Assembly: GCA_017472905.1 (NCBI GenBank)
Contig: JAFUNW010000274.1
Location: 1 to 7,634 of the forward strand
Origin: Bacteroidaceae bacterium
Lineage (GTDB): Bacteria > Bacteroidota > Bacteroidia > Bacteroidales > Bacteroidaceae
Direction of reading: 5' to 3'
DNA: 7,634 nt
Shown here: positions 1 through 5,963 of the stretch, in pieces
Position numbering within the stretch: position 1 is the first letter of the stretch
How the letters are laid out: each line of letters begins with the position of its first letter
Notes under the pieces: model-generated
What the model saw: the letters and a program-made list of their open reading frames with translations, nothing else
Told to the model about the DNA's origin: nothing
Databases searched by the model: none
Translations under genes and position numbers: made by a program

Positions 1-8
1 CTTTTACT

Positions 9-20
9 CTTTGCGCAAAG
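9..20. promoter_or_regulatory. Perfect 12-bp palindrome at a promoter
   Basis: CTTTGCGCAAAG is a perfect palindrome. It overlaps the TTTG half of the leftward -7 box at 16-23 and covers the expected transcription start. This is where a repressor operator would sit, but the site may also be palindromic by chance. No regulator gene is visible in the window. Confidence 0.3.
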
Positions 21-23
21 ATA
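16..23 (-). promoter_or_regulatory. Bacteroidota -7 promoter element, leftward
   Basis: On the minus strand the sequence reads TATCTTTG, an exact match to the Bacteroidota primary sigma factor -7 consensus TAnnTTTG. Transcription would start about ten bases further left and leave the window, so a leftward gene probably begins just outside. I see no clear TTTG -33 element at the usual 19-21 base spacing. Confidence 0.45.
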
Positions 24-189
24 AAGAAAAAAAACGGATGATAAAGAAAAAGAAATAATAAAGTTTCAATATTAAACTTTATTTAATGAACATAAGATTT
101 AAGCAAACATGCTATGAAAAAGAATGGAATTTATATAGAAAATATTTGTCTCACTTTTTATATTTATAGAGAGACTAAATAGAATATAA

Positions 190-219
190 AAAACGCCTCG
201 CATCCCTGCGAAGCGTTTT
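190..219 (-). terminator. Hairpin terminator, probably bidirectional
   Basis: AAAACGCCTCGCA (190-202) pairs with TGCGAAGCGTTTT (207-219) around the four-base loop TCCC, with one C/A mismatch in a 13-position stem. On the minus strand the GC-rich stem is followed by six T residues, a classic Rho-independent terminator. On the plus strand it is followed by TTTTCTT, so it could work in both directions. It most likely ends leftward transcripts from the DUF3078 gene and any short RNA started at 379-386. Confidence 0.75.
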
Positions 220-261
220 CTTAATCTTATGTCTAATTCAAAGTTTGATGGTATGTATTCA

Positions 262-283
262 TCATTCCAACGTTTTGGAATGA
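262..283. repeat. Short perfect hairpin
   Basis: TCATTCCAA (262-270) and TTGGAATGA (275-283) form a perfect 9-bp stem with the four-base loop CGTT. No T run follows on either strand, so it is not a standard terminator. It lies inside the candidate short leftward transcript, where it would be a stable stem-loop. Confidence 0.45.
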
Positions 284-378
284 CCGAAAATCCGTACTTC
301 ACAGCAAAAATTTTCGTTAAAATAGAAAAAACTGTAGATTTTACTAATACAAATAATATTGCACTGCAAAATCATCTG

Positions 379-386
379 CAAATATA
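379..386 (-). promoter_or_regulatory. Bacteroidota -7 promoter element, leftward, in the DUF3078 3' region
   Basis: The minus strand reads TATATTTG, an exact TAnnTTTG match, followed by CAG, which also follows the pyrG -7 box at 2001-2008. No TTTG is found 19-21 bases upstream. The site lies about 95 bp beyond the DUF3078 stop codon and points at the terminator at 190-219. In such AT-rich DNA a chance match is possible. Confidence 0.35.
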
Positions 387-416
387 ATCTTTTAAATTTA
401 ATAATAGACATCAGAT

Positions 417-439
417 AGGAACGAACGAGTTCCTTTTTT
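417..439 (+). terminator. Rightward terminator-like hairpin
   Basis: AGGAAC (417-422) pairs with GTTCCT (429-434) around the loop GAACGA and runs straight into a T tract (434-439), then ATC and six more T. This is the shape of a weak Rho-independent terminator on the plus strand. It would stop rightward transcription before it enters the convergent 3' end of the DUF3078 gene. No rightward gene is evident upstream. Confidence 0.4.
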
Positions 440-479
440 ATCTTTTTTAATATTATTTCTGAAATTATGCAGCAAAAAC

Positions 480-1841
480 CTACCATTTATAAGATAATCC
501 AAAGCTGAGTAATTCCTTAAATTGAAAATAGCTGTATCCCTTCTTACGTTTTATACCATCGTTGAAACGACCATGCAAAAAGAGTTTTGTTGAAAGATAT
601 TTACTTACAGCAAAATCGAATGTATTTTCCCATGAAGCCTCTACCTTTTCATAATTGGTAAAAGCCCAGAGTTTGGTACGCCATGAAATGTTTTTATAAA
701 TCTGCCAATCATTGTTTATCGTCATCTGCGAACCATATTCATGCAATGCTCGCTTTCCTTTTTTTATTCCAAAACGCGTTTCATCAACATCGTGATTTCC
801 TACGTAAGTAAACTGATAAGCCAAAGGAGCTAAGTTTACAGATATTTTACCGTTTTTATATTTTTTACTGTAATCCATACCGACATTGAAATTGAGTTTC
901 AACGGTGCAAAAATAGCAGATTGCAGAACATTACTGTTCGCTTTATAGTTTCGCAAGAGTTGAGTCGTCATAGTCATACCGACTGTATAATACCATGAAT
1001 TAACAGCTTTTACACCCAATTTAGAATTTATTTTAAACACATCCGTATTAGTTCTATATTTGTGTTCCGTATCCGATGGAGCAGTCGTAAACCCTAAATG
1101 GATATCCATCTCATTCTCAAACTTAATACGTTGTTTATCATCATAATCAGCTTCTAAAATTAAACGAGAAATCAAAGTATTTGTACTCTCACCTCCCTCG
1201 GACCAGTTACCGGAGATATAATTCTGTGTAAATTGCAAAGATGTATTTCCAGAAAATTTCCAAAAGTTCGGTTTTTTCACAACCAGATCTGTTCCGGTAA
1301 GATTTGTTACTGTTTTTTCACTAGAAACAAAACTCGGAAGAATCTCTGCTGTAGGTTTCAATTCATTTGCAATTTCAGAGGCACCTATTTTATTGGATTT
1401 AATATTCTCTTCTGTATAGCAAATATATTCCGGATGCTTTAAATACATATTCAGCAAGGCATTGTCTATACAATATTCTCTAGAAAGTTCCTCTGCTCCT
1501 ATATTCTCACTAACCAAAGAAGCCATCTGCAAAGAATCGTCAGTTACATAAAGTTCCTGTGTTTCTTCCCCCATAGTTAACACCTCATTCATTGGAGATG
1601 AATATAAAGTTGGTGGGCAAAACAAACGATAGTAACGAGGATTAGGTTTCAGAGAATTCTCGTTCTCCAACAAAGGATGTGATGATGTATATTTCGTTAT
1701 AACCTGATTTAAAGAGTCTTCATATTGAGAAACAATATGCTTCATTTTTTTTTCAATACTTGTATATGTAGGCAACGTTTGTCCCAAAGAATAAATAGAA
1801 GAAAAAATAAATAATAAAAATGTCAAATGCTTAAGATTCAT
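480..1841 (-). CDS. DUF3078-type outer-membrane beta-barrel protein
   Basis: A predicted 453-residue secreted protein. An N-terminal signal peptide (about residues 1-20, one Lys then a Leu/Phe/Ile-rich core, likely cut at SLG-Q) is followed by a polar region of about 165 residues that I do not recognise. From about residue 190 the sequence shows the beta-strand pattern and W-x-x-G/GNWSEGGES signature I associate with DUF3078 proteins of Bacteroidota. The chain ends in LSFGLSYKW, an aromatic-terminated strand typical of BAM-assembled outer-membrane barrels. The frame can be extended to a TTG at 1880, but that codon overlaps the -7 box at 1878-1885, and only the ATG at 1841 puts the signal peptide at the N-terminus. 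It is transcribed divergently from pyrG. Its function is unknown; the family call rests on recalled sequence resemblance. Confidence 0.8.
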   Translation of the reverse strand: MNLKHLTFLLFIFSSIYSLGQTLPTYTSIEKKMKHIVSQYEDSLNQVITKYTSSHPLLENENSLKPNPRYYRLFCPPTLYSSPMNEVLTMGEETQELYVTDDSLQMASLVSENIGAEELSREYCIDNALLNMYLKHPEYICYTEENIKSNKIGASEIANELKPTAEILPSFVSSEKTVTNLTGTDLVVKKPNFWKFSGNTSLQFTQNYISGNWSEGGESTNTLISRLILEADYDDKQRIKFENEMDIHLGFTTAPSDTEHKYRTNTDVFKINSKLGVKAVNSWYYTVGMTMTTQLLRNYKANSNVLQSAIFAPLKLNFNVGMDYSKKYKNGKISVNLAPLAYQFTYVGNHDVDETRFGIKKGKRALHEYGSQMTINNDWQIYKNISWRTKLWAFTNYEKVEASWENTFDFAVSKYLSTKLFLHGRFNDGIKRKKGYSYFQFKELLSFGLSYKW

Positions 1842-1877
1842 AGCAGAATTGTAGTTTTTATTCGTGAGATGAGTTTG

Positions 1878-1885
1878 CAAAATTA
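1878..1885 (-). promoter_or_regulatory. Promoter -7 element of the DUF3078 gene
   Basis: The minus strand reads TAATTTTG, an exact TAnnTTTG match, about 37 bp upstream of the ATG at 1841. Transcription would begin near 1872 and give a leader of about 30 bases. No clear TTTG -33 box is seen. The position rules against translation starting at the TTG at 1880, which lies inside this element. Confidence 0.5.
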
Positions 1886-1906
1886 CATCTTTTTTTTTAT
1901 TTTACT

Positions 1907-1933
1907 CTGTTTTTTACTTAAAAAGTAGAACAG
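1907..1933. repeat. Imperfect inverted repeat between divergent promoters
   Basis: CTGTT (1907-1911) and AACAG (1929-1933) flank an inner palindrome TACTT-AAA-AAGTA (1915-1927). Together they form a nearly symmetric 27-bp element. It sits upstream of both the leftward -7 box (1878-1885) and the rightward -7 box (2001-2008), overlapping the expected -33 region of the leftward promoter. It could be a binding site for a dimeric regulator, or chance symmetry in AT-rich DNA. Confidence 0.3.
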
Positions 1934-2000
1934 AAATAAAAACATCATTTTTTATGAAAGTTTTTTGAGTAGAATATGCTTTTCATTCCTCACATTTTAG

Positions 2001-2008
2001 TACTTTTG
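2001..2008 (+). promoter_or_regulatory. Promoter -7 element of pyrG
   Basis: TACTTTTG matches TAnnTTTG exactly. Transcription should start around 2012-2014 and give a leader of about 65-70 bases before the GTG at 2081. The expected -33 area contains only GCTTTTC (1978-1984), a weak TTTG-like sequence. No attenuator hairpin is obvious in the short leader. Confidence 0.55.
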
Positions 2009-2080
2009 CAGCTTGTTAGTGAAAAAGAAAACACTGCAACGTGATTTAAGAATCGATTTATAACATTAATAATTATTATC

Positions 2081-3676
2081 GTGGCAGAAACTAAGTACAT
2101 CTTTGTGACGGGAGGAGTTGCCTCGTCCTTAGGAAAAGGAATTATCTCAGCATCAATTGGAAAGTTGTTACAAGCCAGGGGCTATAATGTAACCATCCAA
2201 AAATTTGACCCTTACATAAATATAGATCCTGGTACATTGAATCCCCATGAACATGGAGAATGTTACGTAACAGTAGACGGACACCAAGCCGACTTAGATC
2301 TTGGTCATTACGAACGTTTTCTCAGCATTGAAGCAACTAAAGCAAACAACATTACCAGCGGACGTATATATAAAGGAGTAATAGATAAAGAACGTAGAGG
2401 AGATTATTTGGGAAAAACAGTACAAGTAGTTCCCCACATCACAGATGAAATCAAGCGTAACGTGAAATTAATGGGAACTAAATATAAATACGACTTTGTC
2501 ATTACCGAAATTGGAGGTACTGTTGGCGACATCGAATCACTCCCCTACATTGAAAGTCTTCGCCAATTGAAATGGGAACTAGGTCGAAATGCCGTATCTG
2601 TACACTTAACATACGTTCCATACTTGTCTGCTGCAGGTGAGTTGAAAACCAAACCCACCCAACATAGCGTACAGAAGCTACAATCATTAGGTGTACAACC
2701 TGATATACTCGTTCTACGAACAGAACATGAAATTACGCAAGACATGCGTGATAAAGTAGCTCTGTTTTGCAATGTTGATAAAAAGGCTGTTGTTCAGTCT
2801 ATGGATGTTCCAACTATTTATGAAGTTCCTATCAAAATGCAAGAACAAGGATTGGACGCGACTATATTAGAGAAAGTCGGGCTTCCGGTAGGTGAGACTC
2901 CGACATTAGGACCTTGGCGCGATTTTTTGAATCGCCGTTATAATGCAACTAAAGAAGTACACATTGCGATTGTCGGGAAATACGATTTGCAAGATGCCTA
3001 TAAATCAATTTCTGAATCTCTTTCACAAGCTGCAACATACAACGATCGCAAAGCTAACGTAAACTTCATCTACAGCGAAAACCTTAATGAAAACAATGTA
3101 GAGGAATTGTTGGGCAATATGGATGGAGTTGTTATTTGTCCCGGATTTGGAGATCGTGGTATTGAAGGAAAACTCATCGCTGCACAATATTGCCGTACTC
3201 ATAACATTCCGACTTTCGGTTTAGGATTGGGTATGCAGATGATGGCTGTTGAATTCGCTCGCAATGTTCTCGGATATGCCAATGCACATTCCAAAGAGAT
3301 GGATGAAAAAACGCCCCATCCAATTATTGATTTAATGGAAGAACAGAAAAATCTCATTGGTAATGAGAGCAGTATGCGACTCGGCTCATACGAATGTATT
3401 TTAGCTCAAGGAAACAAAGTTTTTGATGCATATCAAAAAGAACACATTCAAGAACGTCATCGCCACCGCTATGAATTCAACAATGCATACAAAGCCGAGT
3501 TTGAAAAAAATGGTATGACTTGCGTAGGAGTGAATCCAGAAACCGATTTAGTTGAAATTATGGAAATTCCAACTCATAAATGGTATGTTGGTGTACAATT
3601 CCATCCGGAATACGGCAGTACGGTTCTTAAACCTCATCCGCTATTTCTCGCTTTTATAAAAGCTGCTATCAAATAA
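2081..3676 (+). CDS. pyrG: CTP synthase with glycine in place of the glutaminase cysteine
   Basis: CTP synthase makes CTP from UTP, ATP and an amino-group donor in the cytoplasm. The protein has 531 residues, normal for the family, and starts at GTG directly before AETKYIFVTGG, the usual N-terminus. The synthase domain (about 1-270) has the P-loop SSLGKG (15-20), Lys41, DLDLGHYERF with Asp73, and GGTVGDIES with Glu143 just before it. The glutamine amidotransferase domain (about 293-531) has PGFGDRGIEGK (354-364), ERHRHRYE (458-465) and FHPE with His508 and Glu510. The nucleophile motif, normally G-I-C-L-G-M-Q, is G-L-G-L-G-M-Q (380-386), so the catalytic Cys is Gly382. Two codons differ from the usual motif, and the frame is intact on both sides. 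Family knowledge predicts loss of glutamine use with ammonia-dependent activity kept. It probably shares a transcript with yidC. Confidence 0.97.
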   Translation: MAETKYIFVTGGVASSLGKGIISASIGKLLQARGYNVTIQKFDPYINIDPGTLNPHEHGECYVTVDGHQADLDLGHYERFLSIEATKANNITSGRIYKGVIDKERRGDYLGKTVQVVPHITDEIKRNVKLMGTKYKYDFVITEIGGTVGDIESLPYIESLRQLKWELGRNAVSVHLTYVPYLSAAGELKTKPTQHSVQKLQSLGVQPDILVLRTEHEITQDMRDKVALFCNVDKKAVVQSMDVPTIYEVPIKMQEQGLDATILEKVGLPVGETPTLGPWRDFLNRRYNATKEVHIAIVGKYDLQDAYKSISESLSQAATYNDRKANVNFIYSENLNENNVEELLGNMDGVVICPGFGDRGIEGKLIAAQYCRTHNIPTFGLGLGMQMMAVEFARNVLGYANAHSKEMDEKTPHPIIDLMEEQKNLIGNESSMRLGSYECILAQGNKVFDAYQKEHIQERHRHRYEFNNAYKAEFEKNGMTCVGVNPETDLVEIMEIPTHKWYVGVQFHPEYGSTVLKPHPLFLAFIKAAIK

Positions 3677-3705
3677 TTGTCTGAGTCTTTTTGACTGAAG
3701 TACAT

Positions 3706-3755
3706 ACAAGCTACAAACTGCTTATTTCTCATGTAAAAAGTAGTTTGTAGCTTGT
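3706..3755 (+). repeat. Long intergenic hairpin made of 7-bp units between pyrG and yidC
   Basis: ACAAGCTACAAACT (3706-3719) is perfectly complementary to AGTTTGTAGCTTGT (3742-3755). The stem extends inward through one G-U pair and three more pairs to about 18 bp with a 14-base loop. The arms consist of near-identical heptamers (ACAAGCT, ACAAACT), and the right side continues with CAGTTGT. No T tract follows, so a simple terminator is unlikely. mRNA stabilisation, processing or partial attenuation between pyrG and yidC is possible. Similar CTACAAR-type runs occur in Bacteroides spacers as far as I recall. Confidence 0.6.
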
Positions 3756-3814
3756 CAGTTGTCGCAAAGAACACAAAATATTATAAAACTTAAAACAATA
3801 AAAAAAGAAAAAGA

Positions 3815-5686
3815 ATGGATAAAAACACCCTTATCGGATTTGCCTTGATAGGATTGGTTCTAATCGGATTTAGTATATACAATCGACCTACTCCGGAACA
3901 ACAAGCACGAATTCGTGAGATTCAAGACTCTATCCTATTGGAAGAACAAAAGAAAGAAGCGCAAAAGGCTATAGCTGAAATGGAAGAAAGCACAACCGTC
4001 TATGACTCTACTTCAACATTTTTCCAAGCTAGTCAGGGGCACGAATCTTTCGTAACCTTGAAAAATGATTTGCTTGAACTTCAACTCACAACCAAAGGTG
4101 GTCGTGTATGCAAAGCTACATTGTTCGAGTACAACGGACAGGATGGTAAACCTATTATACTATTCGATGGTAAAGACTCTGAAATGACATTCGGATTTAA
4201 TGGAAAAAAAGAGAACATTCTCACGGAAGATCTTTTTTTCCAACCAATTAATCAATCAGACAGTACCGTTACTATGCGTCTAAATGCAGGAGAAAACCAA
4301 TATATTGATTTCAATTACCTGCTACCTAGTGGACGCTACTTGATGAATTTAACCATTGAAGCGCATGGAATGCAAAACTTTTTTGCTCCCGATGTGCGAA
4401 ATATGAACATCGAATGGTATCAACATGCTCGTCAATTAGAAAAAGGATTTAGCTTTGAGCAACAATTCTCATCTCTTACCTATCGCTTGAAAAACGATGA
4501 TACTGAACATTTGAGTGAATCAAGTGAAGAACGTGAAGAAGTTGCACCAGCTGTAGATTGGATTGCGTTTAAAAATCAATTCTTTTCTGCTGTATTAATT
4601 GCAGAACAAGACTTTAATGGTACAGTTCTTTTCTCCAAACCGCAAAAAGAAGAAGGAACATCGGAGAAAAATAAATATTTGAAACATTACGAAGCTTTCA
4701 TGGAAGCTTTTTTCGATCCTACCGGAAAACAGCCAACAAACTTACAACTTTACTACGGGCCGAACCATTTCAAGACATTGCAAGCAACCAATGACTTTGT
4801 TTACGGAGACAAAGATCCGGAATTGGAAAATCTTGTATATCTTGGATGGCCTATCATTCGTTGGATTAATCGATGGTTTACCATTAACCTATTTGATTGG
4901 CTTTCTGGTTGGGGACTTTCTATGGGTATTGTTCTTTTATTAATGACTATCATCGTAAAAATTGTCGTATATCCAACTACTTACAAGTCGTATATGTCTT
5001 CGGCAAAAATGCGCGTTCTTCGTCCATACATCGAAGAAATAAACAAGAAATATCCAAAACCGGAAGATGCCATGAAAAAGAATCAAGAAACAATGGCTCT
5101 TTACAGTCGCTACGGAGTAAGTCCATTAGGAGGATGTTTGCCTATGCTTATCCAAATGCCGGTTTACATTGCTCTCTTTAATTTTGTGCCGAATGCAATC
5201 GAATTGAGACAAGAGAAGTTCCTTTGGGCTAATGACCTTTCCACTTATGACGACATTATCAGTTGGGGTACAGACATTTGGTTAATAGGCGATCATTTGA
5301 GCCTCTTCTGCTTACTGTTCTGTATTACCAATATTCTGAATACTTGGTACATGATGCGTCAAAATGACAGCATGGGACAACAGCAAATGCCAGGAATGAA
5401 AATCATGATGTATGCTATGCCTATCATGTTTGTCTTCCTCCTCAATGACTATTCATCCGGCCTGAATTACTACTATTTCATCTCCGGATTAATCAGTATC
5501 ATCATTATGTTTGTACTACGTAAAACTACAGACGACAAAGCTTTGCTATGCAAACTTGAAGCACGCATGGAAGCTAATAAGCTTAAACCCAAAAAACAGA
5601 GTGGTATGATGGCGCGTCTCGAAGCATTGCAGAAACAAGTGGAAGAACAGCAAAAACTCCAACAACAGCAACAGCGAAAAAGATAA
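3815..5686 (+). CDS. yidC: Membrane protein insertase YidC
   Basis: YidC inserts and folds inner-membrane proteins, alone or with the Sec translocon. At 623 residues the protein has the long Gram-negative layout. TM1 is at about 6-22, a large periplasmic beta domain follows (about 60-330), and the conserved insertase core runs from about 365 to 570. Core landmarks are GWGLSMGIVLLL (TM2), SSAKMRVLRP in the cytoplasmic loop, YGVSPLGGCLPMLIQMPVYIALF (433-455, TM3), TM4 near 495-513 and the final membrane pair near 528-568. The groove residue that is Arg366 in E. coli is Lys382 here, five residues before the YP motif; the positive charge is kept. The tail (570-623) is basic and glutamine-rich and may contact ribosomes. 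The ATG at 3815 follows an A-rich stretch and gives TM1 directly. The gene lies 138 bp after pyrG with no clear promoter between, so co-transcription is likely. Confidence 0.97.
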   Translation: MDKNTLIGFALIGLVLIGFSIYNRPTPEQQARIREIQDSILLEEQKKEAQKAIAEMEESTTVYDSTSTFFQASQGHESFVTLKNDLLELQLTTKGGRVCKATLFEYNGQDGKPIILFDGKDSEMTFGFNGKKENILTEDLFFQPINQSDSTVTMRLNAGENQYIDFNYLLPSGRYLMNLTIEAHGMQNFFAPDVRNMNIEWYQHARQLEKGFSFEQQFSSLTYRLKNDDTEHLSESSEEREEVAPAVDWIAFKNQFFSAVLIAEQDFNGTVLFSKPQKEEGTSEKNKYLKHYEAFMEAFFDPTGKQPTNLQLYYGPNHFKTLQATNDFVYGDKDPELENLVYLGWPIIRWINRWFTINLFDWLSGWGLSMGIVLLLMTIIVKIVVYPTTYKSYMSSAKMRVLRPYIEEINKKYPKPEDAMKKNQETMALYSRYGVSPLGGCLPMLIQMPVYIALFNFVPNAIELRQEKFLWANDLSTYDDIISWGTDIWLIGDHLSLFCLLFCITNILNTWYMMRQNDSMGQQQMPGMKIMMYAMPIMFVFLLNDYSSGLNYYYFISGLISIIIMFVLRKTTDDKALLCKLEARMEANKLKPKKQSGMMARLEALQKQVEEQQKLQQQQQRKR

Positions 5687-5710
5687 CCCTAGTGATTATC
5701 AATAACAAAC

Positions 5711-5760
5711 AATGAAGAATGACTACGCTGATTCATGCAACGCCATTCTTCATTTTGTTT
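5711..5760 (+). terminator. Terminator after yidC
   Basis: AATGAAGAATG (5711-5721) pairs perfectly with CATTCTTCATT (5744-5754), an 11-bp stem with a 22-base loop. The stem is followed by TTGTTTT. The site starts 24 bp after the yidC stop codon and probably ends the pyrG-yidC transcript. The stem is AT-rich and the loop is large, so termination may be incomplete. Confidence 0.55.
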
Positions 5761-5784
5761 TAAATTAATAATTCTACACTTTCG
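5754..5784 (+). promoter_or_regulatory. Weak candidate promoter for the S9 peptidase gene
   Basis: TTTG (5754-5757) is followed 17 bases later by TACACTTTCG (5775-5784), which resembles the Bacteroidota -33 and -7 pair but has one extra base and C for G in the -7 box. If used, transcription would begin near 5788 and give a leader of about 175 bases that includes the structured element at 5809-5905. No better TAnnTTTG match lies between yidC and the GTG at 5964. Confidence 0.25.
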
Positions 5785-5808
5785 CATATAGAAACTTACA
5801 AAAAAGTT

Positions 5809-5905
5809 ATAGGAGTTAAAGATTTTATTGACTCTTCAAATCTAAGAGTTTAAACCAATAGCTTGGTAAACAAGCAAGCAATACATTAGGCTTTAACTCC
5901 TTTAT
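5809..5905 (+). ncRNA. Candidate structured mRNA leader upstream of the S9 peptidase
   Basis: AGGAGTTAAAG (5811-5821) pairs perfectly with CTTTAACTCCT (5891-5901), closing a 69-base interior. Two further pairs form outside a one-base mismatch. Inside are ACTCTT/AAGAGT (5831-5836 with 5844-5849, seven-base loop) and a second arm that can fold as ACCAA/TTGGT (5854-5858 with 5863-5867) or as GCTTG/CAAGC (5861-5865 with 5871-5875). The result is a possible three-way junction ending about 60 bases before the GTG start. The arms also allow alternative pairing (GGAGT with ACTCT), as in a switch. I do not recognise a known riboswitch or RNA family, and tRNA hallmarks are absent. Confidence 0.35.
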
Positions 5906-5963
5906 CTCCAAGAAAGTTGAGCTTACGAAACTTTAATTAAATAACCCTTCAATCAATTTCAAC

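Larger units (their letters stand above)
186..372 (-). ncRNA. Candidate short leftward transcript (sRNA or 3' UTR RNA)
   Basis: The minus-strand -7 box TATATTTG (386-379) predicts a start near 372. The first strong terminator downstream is at 219-190, giving an RNA of about 185 bases. It would contain the 9-bp hairpin at 262-283 and the terminator stem. A reading frame beginning GTG at 302 lies inside it but has no stop before the terminator, which argues for a non-coding product. I do not recognise an RNA family. The region could instead be simply the 3' untranslated region of the DUF3078 mRNA. Confidence 0.25.
1..479. other. Gene-free intergenic region with promoters and terminators
   Basis: This AT-rich stretch has no reading frame I can support as a gene. 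It holds a leftward promoter element at 16-23, a bidirectional hairpin terminator at 190-219, a short hairpin at 262-283, a leftward -7 box at 379-386 and a rightward terminator-like hairpin at 417-439. There is also a loose inverted repeat, CATAAGATTTAAG at 91-103 against CTTAATCTTATG at 220-231, with one extra base in the left copy. The reading frames crossing the region either run through the terminator or are very short and unlike known proteins. It probably separates the leftward DUF3078 gene from another leftward gene lying beyond the left edge. Confidence 0.6.

Noticed and set aside
91..231. Inverted repeat (91-103 with 220-231) as ends of a miniature transposable element
   Set aside because: The arms differ by an inserted base, there is no target-site duplication, and the right arm follows directly on the terminator, so chance or extended terminator structure is more likely.
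99..302. Leftward 67-codon frame starting GTG 302 (MKYGFSVIPKRW...)
   Set aside because: It runs straight through the strong terminator at 190-219 and becomes a low-complexity, AT-driven sequence after it. A faint likeness of FSVIPKRW to the C-terminal part of IS5-type transposases (LPKRWVVER) covers too few residues to support a remnant.
262..486. Leftward 74-codon frame overlapping the DUF3078 stop
   Set aside because: The composition is that of translated AT-rich spacer (Ile, Phe, Lys, Cys), with no recognisable motif and no credible start context.
1233..1442. Rightward 69-codon frame inside the DUF3078 gene
   Set aside because: It lies wholly antisense to a well-supported gene and has the composition of a shadow frame.
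2502..2772. Two leftward frames within pyrG
   Set aside because: Both are antisense to the highly conserved CTP synthase coding sequence and show no motif.
3684..3696. AGTC-TTTTT-GACT mini-hairpin as the pyrG terminator
   Set aside because: A four-base stem with the T run in the loop rather than after the stem cannot act as a Rho-independent terminator.
4897..5181. Rightward 94-codon frame within yidC
   Set aside because: It is an out-of-frame reading of the conserved TM2-TM3 region of YidC.
5811..5901. tRNA gene
   Set aside because: The closing stem and inner hairpin look superficially like a tRNA, but the T-arm GTTCGAATC-type sequence, the D-loop GG and a proper anticodon loop are all missing.
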